64,000 bases of DNA from Epiperipatus broadwayi (taxonomy: Eukaryota > Onychophora > Udeonychophora > Euonychophora > Peripatidae), in contig JAQFVV010012508.1 in assembly GCA_028023455.1 (NCBI GenBank), forward strand, positions 2,911,877 to 2,975,876, given 5' to 3'. The translations under genes were made by a program, and so were the position numbers. The notes below the pieces were generated by a model, which ran no database searches, was not told the DNA's origin, and was given only the letters and a program-made list of their open reading frames with translations. Positions 55,824 through 64,000 of this stretch are shown here, one piece after another. The stretch's first letter is position 1. Each line of letters opens with the position of its first letter.

Positions 55824-55829
55824 ATTTAG

Positions 55830-57670
55830 TTTTATTATCATTTTACATATACTAACTGTAGTATTAAGATTTTATTATTAAGATAGGAAAGATTATACTT
55901 TACATATTTTATTTATTCAACAACATTAACATTAATAATTTTTTTTAAAAAATATTTTAATATTTTTAAATTTTTTTGCAAACATTTTAAAAGTATAATT
56001 GGTATATGGAATGATTGATATTTTTTGATTAATATGTTTTCTTATGCTAAATTTGGACCAGAAGATGTCTAAAAAATAGTGACTTACAAGTGAAGAATGA
56101 CTAGATAATTTTTTTTTTTATAAAATTATTAATTCTATATGATGCATATTTTATTTGCTATTGATTTTTTTAGAGTTGCTTGGAATATTTTTTGAAGTAT
56201 TGCTTTATCATAAGAACATGTGTGTGTGCATTAATTAGACTTTTTTTTTTTTTTTATTATTCTAAGATAAGCTATGATTTTAGAAAGATATACATACATT
56301 TTCTATTATATTATAGTTTAATATAATTCATTGATACTCATAATTTTTTATATGATTCTTTACTAAATGAATCATACTTTTTGAAATATTTGAATATTGA
56401 TTTTAATATTTTTAAAAAACAAAGTCATTTATATTTTTATTGCTGAGTTTTAAGTGAATAAAACCTTTTTCTTATTGTAGTTCTGAATTGATAGTATCAT
56501 ATGTTAACTTTGTTTGTTATTAGGAGTAATGTTAGTTATTTTGCGATGTAGATTGTTAAATCTATTGTGAAGTTTTAATCGGTAGTGACTAGGGAAATAC
56601 ATAAGCAAACCCTTAGATGCTTATATGTAGGATTTATGAAGAAGTTAGGAAATAGCCTATATTTTTATCTTAGTAGTTTATGCAACTACAGTTAACATAG
56701 CCCTGTGTCTTGTATATATTTTCCGTGGAAAGTGTTTTGATATTTTTGTATTTTTAAAATGTTCGATTGAGTGCTGAATAAATAGCCTGGACATTATTTT
56801 TAAAGGTATTGAACAGAAAAGTCATACCTATTGTTTCACACTGTTTCCATTTAGATTATTAATAATATATTTTATACTATTGAGTCTTTACTCTAGTCAT
56901 TCCTTCATGTCCTATGCATCGTATTGCTATCTTAATTTCAACAGTTATTACATCGTGTAGCATGGTATTTTATGAAAATAAAATAATGAATAATTTTGGA
57001 TTGCAGTATTGTTATTTCAAAGGAAATAAGATAGGTTTTTATTGTTTGGATTAAGAGTAAATACAAATAAAATTGAATGTAAATGCTAATATTAGAATTA
57101 TAAAGAATCATAAATGCCTTTTCATATTTTATTAAACAATTTTGATAAGAGAAATGACAACTATTCATGATATTTTAAAAATAATTTTAATATTTTGATT
57201 TTTACACAAAGCAATGCATATTTTAAAGATGAAAACATGAAAATGGACAACACAAAGTGTGATGAATGTTTGTATTTTATGAATAATATTTTATATTGTG
57301 TCTTTTTGAAAACCTAAAACATATAAGGATTGAGAATGATGCCAAGCAATAGTATCTAGAATAACATTAACATTATTTTTGTTAAATTCAATTTTATTTA
57401 TGGAATAATTTTAAAACACATTTTAAAAATGCACATTGTTTTTAGTAGTGATATTGTTGTGTCCATTGAATTAAAGCTTTATCATCTATTTACTTAATTA
57501 GTAAACAATTGCATTAAACTAGAAGTGTAGATCTAGATTATCTTTTATTTTATATTATGTAACAAATAATGCATAAATCAAATAGTACATAAGTCAGAGT
57601 GAAGGCTTATTTACTTATTGATTTTATTTTTTTGGTGTAATCAAAATATGTAACCTAATCTTATTTTAAT
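55830..57670. other. Long AT-rich stretch without recognised features
   Basis: About 1.8 kb of very AT-rich sequence with poly-T runs. No reading frame, shared repeat or RNA motif is seen. Confidence 0.5.
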
Positions 57671-57684
57671 TAGATTGATATTTG

Positions 57685-58200
57685 CATTTTGGGGGTTATT
57701 TGTCTTTTATTGTATCTTTATTTATATGAAATTATTTATGAAATAAAAAAGAATAGAGAAATATGGAAAATGTCTATCTATAAAAAAGATATTAGGCATG
57801 GGAGGAAAAACGTAAATAGCCATGTGTATGTGCTGAAAATCAGATATATTAATCTTTAACTTGGATTAAAGTTTATATCTGTGCTAGAGAAAATCTCTAG
57901 TTTAATAAATGATTAGTAATTATCATTACGTGTTTATCAAAAAGTTGATAACGTAAAAGTTGGGAGTGAAGTAAATTGACGCTTGAAAATAAAACCGAGA
58001 TAATTTGCTCTACATAAATACCCTTCATGTAATAAAGATTTATATGAGAGATGATGATGACTGGCCCAACCGATGAGTGCTGGTTTAGCACGAAATGCAT
58101 CTTGGGGGTTATTTGTCTTTTATTGTATCTTTATTTATATGAAATTATTTATGAAATAAAAAAGAATGGAGAAATATGGAAAATGTCCATCTATAAAAAA
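57685..58200 (+). mobile_element. M2b retrozyme-like element, 1.25 units, 14-bp TSD
   Basis: Flanked by TAGATTGATATTTG at 57671-57684 and 58201-58214. It starts at CATTTTGGGGG, within four bases of the predicted hammerhead cleavage point, and runs through one full unit. The next cleavage point is after 58101, giving a monomer of about 413 nt. It continues 99 bp into a second unit before an A-rich end (CTATAAAAAA). The length, start point and duplication fit insertion of a cleaved multimeric RNA by target-primed reverse transcription. Confidence 0.85.
58043..58115 (+). ncRNA. Hammerhead ribozyme, M2b, one core substitution
   Basis: CCGATGA at 58070-58076 (C for the invariant U), stem II GTGCT-ggttt-AGCAC, GAAA at 58092-58095, stem III around ATGCAT, triplet ATC, cleavage predicted after 58101, and stem I CCAA with TTGG. 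The single core substitution is expected to abolish cleavage in this copy. Confidence 0.75.
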
Positions 58201-58214
58201 TAGATTGATATTTG

Positions 58215-58835
58215 TTAATTTTATTAAGTATGCTTGTAAATATTGTATATAGTTTTTGTTTGTTTTAAGGAATAGTAGAATAAATTTGTTAAATTTTTTT
58301 TTATAAATCTCTGTGTTATGTCGATTTATTCACCATTACAAATACATGATTAACAGAATCCAAAATAAATATGATACATTTGGACAGTAGAAATAAATTA
58401 TTCATTTTTAAGAAATAAAAATTATCTAGAATATGATATTTGAATAATTTTCTTTTGTAACGATATTATTATAGTCATAATTAGTCACATAATTTACTGC
58501 ATGAAATTTTAATATTGTTTCGCTGCCACATATTTCAGATTATACCGTGTTAACATGCCACAAGAGAAATAAAAAATTATATTATTATTTATTATTGTTA
58601 TTATTATTAGTTAGTTGTAGTTAGGAATGATACAACATCCATTATCATACTTGGCTGTGTAGTAGGTATTTTAAGATGGATTAGATTTATTTTTCAAGAA
58701 CCTTAGATTATTATAATTGTATTTCAGTAAAAGAGATTAGAGTTTAGTTTAGTAATATTATACTAAATTACTTATTATTTTTAAAGTCGTAAGAGTACTA
58801 TGAATTTATTATTATTATTTGAAATAATAGGGGGG
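58215..58835. other. AT-rich stretch
   Basis: Contains (ATT)n-type runs (about 58578-58608) but no recognised gene. Confidence 0.4.
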
Positions 58836-58979
58836 ATAGTGTTCTTATGGCATTGAGATTGTATCCTGTGGGATATAGGCTCAATGTCATTCATTACTGC
58901 TGTATCTTCACTAAATTGTCTCATGATTTATTAGTATTTTATGTTTCAACAATAAACTTTATTAAATAAACATGTTACA
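58836..58979 (+). repeat. Possible short LTR with polypurine tract
   Basis: A polypurine tract AATAGGGGGGATAG (about 58836-58848) precedes TGTTCTTATGGCATTGAGAT. About 130 bp later, after AATAAACTTTATTAAATAAA (a polyadenylation-type signal), comes CATGTTACA. A TGTT...TTACA unit of this size behind a purine tract looks like a short LTR, perhaps a solo remnant. No coding region adjoins it. Confidence 0.45.
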
Positions 58980-59785
58980 TAGATTACGATTGTTGTTGTT
59001 TTAAAACCCTCAAATTTTGTTCATACCCCAATAACAAGGTTGAGTGAATGGGTTTACAAAACCAACAATGAGACAATTTGACTGAGCTTACATTAATTTT
59101 AGGCATCGAGATGCACAGTGACTCCAATTTGTCAACCTGTCCACCCAGATCACCGTGCGTACATTCGATAGGAATTGGAATTAGGTTTTCTAATTAACAT
59201 AAAAAGGGCAATATGGTAATACATATGGTTACAAAGTTTACAGCCAATCAATGTCAACCAAAGGTGGTCTGAATCAACTGGTTATTAAGACAAGCATTTT
59301 CCTTAGTGTTCTAGAACAAGGTGAACTAATGATTTTACCAGACCAACGCTAATCCAATGGGAGTGATTTTATGTCGATTTAAGGGGTATTTTATTAGTTT
59401 AATTTTTATAAATCGAACCATATATCATTTATTAATTATTTAGAGCTAGTCGAATGGTAGAAATTATTATAGGATATCTTAAATATTGATTACATTAAGA
59501 TTATAAGTATTTTAGCTAGTACACATTATTATTTATTGATCTAGTTTTTTATTTTCTATTTATGTATCAAACGGAAGGTGAGGGTATAATATATATATAT
59601 TATATGTGTGTGTGTATTGTAAAGAGGCAAAATATGATCTGATGATCAATTTTATACAATTAAAAAATGTCATGCATGGAAAAATATAAATAGCAAACAA
59701 CATATATATATATATATTAGAGCATGAGTAAATATGTAAAAAATATTTATTTAACCAGACTTCAAAATATTTCTAATTCTTGAGC
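58980..59785. other. Unassigned stretch
   Basis: The part from 59000 to 59360 has a more balanced composition than its surroundings but no open frame was recognised. (TA)n and (TG)n tracts lie at about 59587-59612 and 59701-59718. Confidence 0.4.
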
Positions 59786-59789
59786 ACCA

Positions 59790-60345
59790 TATAAATAAAG
59801 ATATTTACTTACACATTTTCTGGAAGCTTTGTGATAATATTTTGGATCATTTCCATCAACTATTATTAAATGTTGAATGTCTAAAGATTTTTAAACCTTA
59901 AACTTTTCAAATACAAACAATTTGTTAGTAATAACACAAATAGAAAACAGAGGTTAGTAGTTACACAATGTTTCAAATTGTATTATTCTCCACTCTTCTT
60001 CAGGTGTTGCTGGCCTGACCAGTGACAGTATTAAATAGACGTCGAACACAAACCTTTAGATTCTTGAATATTGAATTTCAAGGCAAGTGCTATTATGACT
60101 CTGTTGGTTAGAGTGCTTGCCTTGAAATTCAAATCCCAGAATATAAAGGGTGTAAGTTTGAATCCTATGCATTGCTTCCACTTGTCAGGCCAGCAACAAC
60201 TGAAAAAGAGGGGAGAATAATACTATTCAAAACATTGTGTAATTACTAAATTCTACTGCCTATTTGTGTGTTATTACTAACAAGTTGTTAGTACTGATAG
60301 ATGATGGAAATATTCCAACATATTATCACATATTTACAAGTGTGA
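59790..60345. mobile_element. Foldback of a Penelope-associated 3' module with tRNA-like sequence
   Basis: The arms at about 59800-60075 and 60085-60340 are reverse complements: ACAATTTGTTAGTAATAACA and TTACACAATGTTT on the left, complements on the right. The centre has CTGTTGGTTAGAGTGC (A-box-like) and GTAAGTTTGAATCC (B-box-like). The same module, in direct orientation, follows the endonuclease of the Penelope-like fragment at 61960-62200, so this locus is a two-sided relic of that family. Confidence 0.75.
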
Positions 60346-60715
60346 CTGCTAAATCTGTCTACCCATTATATAGCCATCCATTATGACCAACACATCAAAA
60401 CTATAGATCCTAAGACTGGATCTTAATTTTTATACTAGTAAAATTAATATGACTACAATAAATTACATGATAATATGCCATAAGAACTGTTTCTTATAAT
60501 CCTTTATAAACTTTGAAATGAGAAATATAAATGGATGAATGATTGATGGAATGAAAATGAAAAGCTCTAAGTAAATAAAATAATGAATTTATTTTACATA
60601 AATATAAATAATGTAATAAAAAACCTGAATAATAAGAAGAAATAAATAATTAATAAATGAATACAGCTTAAAAAGCTGCCTACTATATTGATCTACTATT
60701 TTCAAAAGAATAATA

Positions 60716-61090
60716 AGGTAATTAAGTAATGAGCAGTGCTAATAGCTCTAACAAGCTTTATAGATAAATGCTGCAAAAGAAAACATTTAAAAATCTATCC
60801 AATCCTCAGACTGGTTTCTTAACCCCATATAGCTATTTAAGTTAGATAGCTGGGTTTGAAGACATATAGATATCTGAAAATTTCACATTTCCTACTTAAT
60901 AGATAAATGCTGGTTTTGGGTTGGTATTTTTAGGTCTAGTGTCTGAAATATCCTAGTGCTGCACTGAGGATTGCCAAAGCATGAAACCAGTCTGAGGATT
61001 GGGGATAATTTCTATATAGAGATTTTTAAATGCTTTCTCTTATGGCATTTATCAATAAAGCTTATTAGATCTATTAGTGCTACTCATTAT
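60716..61090. repeat. M3 foldback repeat with hammerhead-like core
   Basis: Arms of about 120 bp (60725-60830 and about 60960-61090): AGCAGTGCTAATAGCTCTAA, AAGCTTTATAGATAAATGC and CCAATCCTCAGACTGGTTTC with complements on the right. The right arm has CTGAGGA (60964-60970), TGC/GCA stem II, GAAAC (60983-60987), triplet GTC, then TGAGG. It resembles the M1 core, again with a mismatched first stem II pair (T-T). Confidence 0.75.
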
Positions 61091-61562
61091 TTTTTATTTA
61101 CAAGCTTATAAAACTGAGTCATGTGTTGTATAACTTTGTTTTATTTACTATTTAAGGTAATTGTTTTAAACAATCTTGTATAGATAAAAAAATCATGAGT
61201 AACTGCCCCAGGCTCACACACATAAAACAGCTAGAAGTCAAAGATGCATAATTCTAAGCTGTACTCTCAAACCATTCGGCATTCAGGGGTTGTATTTTAT
61301 GTGTGATACTGCTAGTGTGCATGCCCATTTATAAATTTGGTAAAGATATTGAAAAATTGCCTGAAAGTTTGTGAGATGTTATAATATATTAGAGTATTTC
61401 CATCATCTATCATTACATGTCCAATGTTTATAAAATTTTAAACTTTATTTAAACTTCAAATAAAAACAACTATTAATAATAATACACAAAGAATAGCAGA
61501 AAAGTTAAGGAAAATCTGCAACATTTAAACAAGTTTCCAAAGCCATATGTGAAATGCATACA

Positions 61563-61790
61563 AAATACCATGTGAATGTGGAAGGAAGTATATTGGTGAT
61601 TACCCTGTTGAACAGCATTTAAAAAACACAAACTAGTAGAACAGAAAAAAAACCCCAGATATATCTACAGTAGTGGACTATGTATGTAGTAATGAATATA
61701 AATTTGAGTGGGATAATACAAAAATATTGGATGAGAGAACAATATGAAAAAAAAATATTCAAGGAAGCTGTCTCATATTACAGTAGCAAA
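61563..61790 (+). pseudogene. Penelope-like GIY-YIG endonuclease fragment (second)
   Basis: The first frame reads KIPCECGRKYIGDYPVEQHL then a stop; CECGRKYIG is the paired-Cys plus YIG motif. After a frameshift, DISTVVDYVCSNEYKFEW, then DNTKILDERTI, then a stop and KIFKEAVSYY. The order CxCGxxYIG, R/H helix, HxxxxxHxxxW-like segment, DNTKIL and KEA is the Penelope GIY-YIG domain. The His residues of the middle segment are Tyr here, and two stops and a shift make it inactive. It differs clearly from the fragment at 29065. Confidence 0.75.
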
Positions 61791-61949
61791 TAATTATATA
61801 AGTCAACCCATTGTAGCAATATATAATATCTGGAAATCTCTAATTAACCTTGCTCTTAAAAATAAGTATTAAAAAAATTGGTGGAACCAAGAGAAATTTC
61901 TATCAACCCTCATAGTTAAGTATATGAAATTGCTACTGACAGTTTCCTT

Positions 61950-62045
61950 TGACAGAATAGCTCAGATAGTTAGAATGTTGCCTCGAAATTTGATATTCAA
62001 GAATCTAACTGTGTGAGTTCGAATCTTATGCTAGTATTGTTTCTG
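61950..62045 (+). ncRNA. tRNA-like segment in the Penelope 3' module
   Basis: AATAGCTCAGATAGTTAGAA (A-box-like), an anticodon-arm-like region, and GTGAGTTCGAATCTTATGC (B-box-like) are spaced as in a tRNA gene. The cloverleaf is incomplete. The same segment lies at the centre of 59790-60345. Likely a captured tRNA promoter or a tRNA-derived SINE head, not a functional tRNA. Confidence 0.6.
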
Positions 62046-62616
62046 GTCAGGTCAGCAACACCTGAGGAAGAGCAAAGACTAACACCACTTGGAATGTTGC
62101 ATAATCTACTAACGTGTGTTGTCTATTTGCAAGTTATTACTAACACTTGTTTATATTTGAAATTTTTTTCGACATTCAACATTTAATGATAGTTGATAAA
62201 AATTGATCTAAATATTATAGCATATTGAATATTTTAAATTGTTTATTCCTCAAATATTTCAACAATATATGTAAATGCAGACACATCTGCTCAGATGATA
62301 AGTATATTATAAATATGATACATGTAATATATTGTTTTTGTTTATACTATGTTTAATAATACAACTAATTTATTCATTAATTACTGCCATTTCTATTTTA
62401 CAATATTATGATTAATATAATGCTAAATTATATTCTTCGTTAATCAAGGCAAAATATTTTGATAATACAAAAAAATACATCTGCCCAATTTCAACAAAAT
62501 GAAAATTTTACTTTAATGAAGACTTAATGTCACTATTTTATTGATTCTTTCTTGAAAGAAGTTAAAAATATGCATTAATAAAACTTGTTTTTCTTCTTTT
62601 TGAATTTAAATCTACA

Positions 62617-62728
62617 TTTTTTTTTCTCATGTGTCATAGCATTAGCCGGGAAGCGAATCCGCTAACCCGGGACAACTGCTTGTAGAGCAGCTGTCGCTGA
62701 CCTCTCGACCACCAATGCTTGACAAAAA
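62617..62728 (-). mobile_element. tRNA-like SINE, copy 2
   Basis: Flanked by AAATCTACA at 62608-62616 and 62729-62737. On the minus strand: GCATTGGTGGTCGAGAGGTC (acceptor and A box), an anticodon arm GCTGC-TCTACAA-GCAGT (five pairs, seven-base loop, TAC at the anticodon position but C at position 33), GGATTCGCTTCC (B box), acceptor CTAATGC, then ATGACACATGAG and an A-rich tail. It shares the tail with the 41389 copy and has a cleaner cloverleaf. Confidence 0.85.
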
Positions 62729-62864
62729 AAATCTACAATTTTATCTTTAGAATTAGTTCTTTTTTTTATTTTATTTAAAAACTATTGTCGAGTGTTTCAC
62801 CAATTCGTAGATTCTACAATTTATTTTTAAAATGTGAATAAACTCATTTACAATCATAACCATA

Positions 62865-63186
62865 ATATTTGAATAAGAAGGAATCTGGGTATTCCTTCAT
62901 CAGATTTTCAATGGTATGGATGACTGAAGAGTTGGAGGTTGGAGTAGATTGAAGCCTATCCATTAAAGTATGAAGATTTGCTATCTTAATATAAACTGAG
63001 CACTGATTATATATGTGTGTGGGAGATTATAATCTGGATCTACTGAAGAGTGCCGGTTCAGCACAAAATATATATTGGAGATTATTTATCTTTTTCACAT
63101 GTGTGTGGTCATGTGTATTGGTTGTATGAAAGAGAGTGGATAGTTAAAGAAAGCTTGAAGATCTGTGTTCAAATCCTCTAAACTAA
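62865..63186 (+). mobile_element. M2a hammerhead-bearing element, copy 5, with 12-bp TSD
   Basis: A 322-bp element flanked by ATCATAACCATA at 62853-62864 and 63187-63198. The ribozyme region has CTGAAGA (63042-63048; A at the variable position) and a stem II GTGCC-ggttc-AGCAC, but GAAA has become AAAA and stem I is changed to ATCTA. The 3' part ends in GTGTTCAAATCC (B-box-like). Confidence 0.85.
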
Positions 63187-63198
63187 ATCATAACCATA

Positions 63199-63837
63199 GA
63201 AATATGAAACTACCTGTAAATTGAGTTCAGTCTATTTTTTTATAGTGAGCAGATAATTAGACCTCTAGCGTACAAAGTTGTAATTAAAACATCTGATGTA
63301 TGAAAATTCAGTCTGTTCACTTTACATTAGTCAATGGTTAAGATTATTAAAGGAAGATTAATACAAAAAGAAGTACTAAAATTCATTTTTTTTTACCAAT
63401 TTGAAGTGCAGTTTATTACATATTTTCAACCACACCTGAATATATATTTAATTTCAAGATTTTTGTGGATTTACATATTGTAAACAGTGAAAGTATTTAA
63501 TGAGATATTTCATAGATTTTTTAAATGAATAAAAAATAAGGATATATGGAATAATTCATTAATTTAAACAGAAGGAATTTCCACCCTAATCACATACACT
63601 GTAATGTTGTTATAATAGCTCAACAATATCTTGTCCAAGTATTGAGGATACTCTCAAACCAAAGCTCATGATAAAGTCGTTTGAAAGGATAAGAATGGCC
63701 ATCTTATCTTTTGTACCTAAATTTAATTATATAGGCCAATCTAAAGAGTCTTAGTTTGAGAGCATAAAGTACTTTCAATGTTTGCACACCATTTATAGAT
63801 ATATATATATATGTGTACATTCCTACAATGCCACATG

Positions 63838-63870
<33 letters not shown>

Positions 63871-64000
63871 TGTGCCAGATGAATTTGCAGAATGATCTTA
63901 CTTACACTGTAAATGTTTTGTCTGGTTTCAAGCTTCTTCACAATACATTTATAATCTTATTTAATTATAAATGTTATGTGAACGAACCGGCACGTTCGAG
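63199..64000. other. AT-rich end of window with microsatellites
   Basis: A (TA)n tract at about 63799-63812 and (CA)n(TA)n at about 63837-63870. No gene or shared repeat was recognised. Confidence 0.5.

Larger units (their letters stand above)
61340..62210 (+). mobile_element. Penelope-like element fragment: inverted 3' module, endonuclease, 3' module
   Basis: 61370-61490 is an inverted, diverged copy of 62100-62210 (shared text around CATTACATGTCCAATGTTTA versus CATTCAACATTTAATGATAG). Between them lie the endonuclease remnant and the tRNA-like segment. Terminal modules in inverted orientation are a known trait of Penelope-like elements. The reverse transcriptase is missing. Confidence 0.65.

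Noticed and set aside
59795-60345. Hammerhead ribozyme in the Penelope 3' module (CTGAAGA...GAAAC)
   Set aside because: No pairing between the two core halves that could form stem II.

Overview
This is an AT-rich eukaryotic window dominated by transposable elements and their debris, with very little host coding sequence. The element mix points to a metazoan, most likely a non-vertebrate: CR1-like LINEs whose first ORF carries an SGNH-esterase signature, Penelope-like GIY-YIG endonuclease remnants, Ty3/gypsy integrase, and tRNA-headed SINEs. I cannot name the species. All assignments come from reading the sequence; no database was searched.

Layout. One CR1-like LINE family occurs at seven loci: 1-704 (+), 1905-3712 (-), 4972-12430 (+, split), 15856-17704 (-), 29826-30424 (-), 31020-41165 (+, split) and 48610-49612 (-). 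Two of these are split by later insertions. The first is a 3.45-kb element with TGTAACC/GGTTACA ends (5308-8758). The second is a 5.6-kb LTR-derived composite (33161-38749) containing a 3.3-kb palindrome of two head-to-head LTRs and flanked by ATAA. Other elements are a poly(A)-tailed LINE with a 12-bp target duplication (19834-20666), a gypsy pol end plus LTR (52205-54720), two Penelope-like endonuclease remnants (29065-29498, 61340-62210) and two tRNA-like SINEs with target duplications (41389-41516, 62617-62728).

The most notable system is a set of short non-autonomous repeats with hammerhead-ribozyme signatures. In family M2 the core is canonical: CTGANGA, a 5-bp stem II, GAAA, a tiny stem III, an AUA/AUC/GUA-type cleavage triplet, and a stem I ACCAA/TTGGT. 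It recurs at more than ten loci with varying decay. Several copies have 12-14 bp target-site duplications, and one (57685-58200) starts about four bases before the predicted cleavage site and is just over one monomer long, as expected for a retrozyme. Families M1 (about 13 foldback copies) and M3 carry a related fold with a GUC triplet but a mismatched first pair of stem II. M1 copies also have 10-15 bp target duplications, and M1 arms are a recurrent landing site for the LINE.

Plausible host coding is limited to an intronless 425-codon reading frame (43135-44412, -), a divergent first-exon candidate of a type II membrane protein (44822-45036, +), and two short exon candidates (1201-1292, - and 5959-6003, +). 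The rest is AT-rich sequence in which I see no gene.
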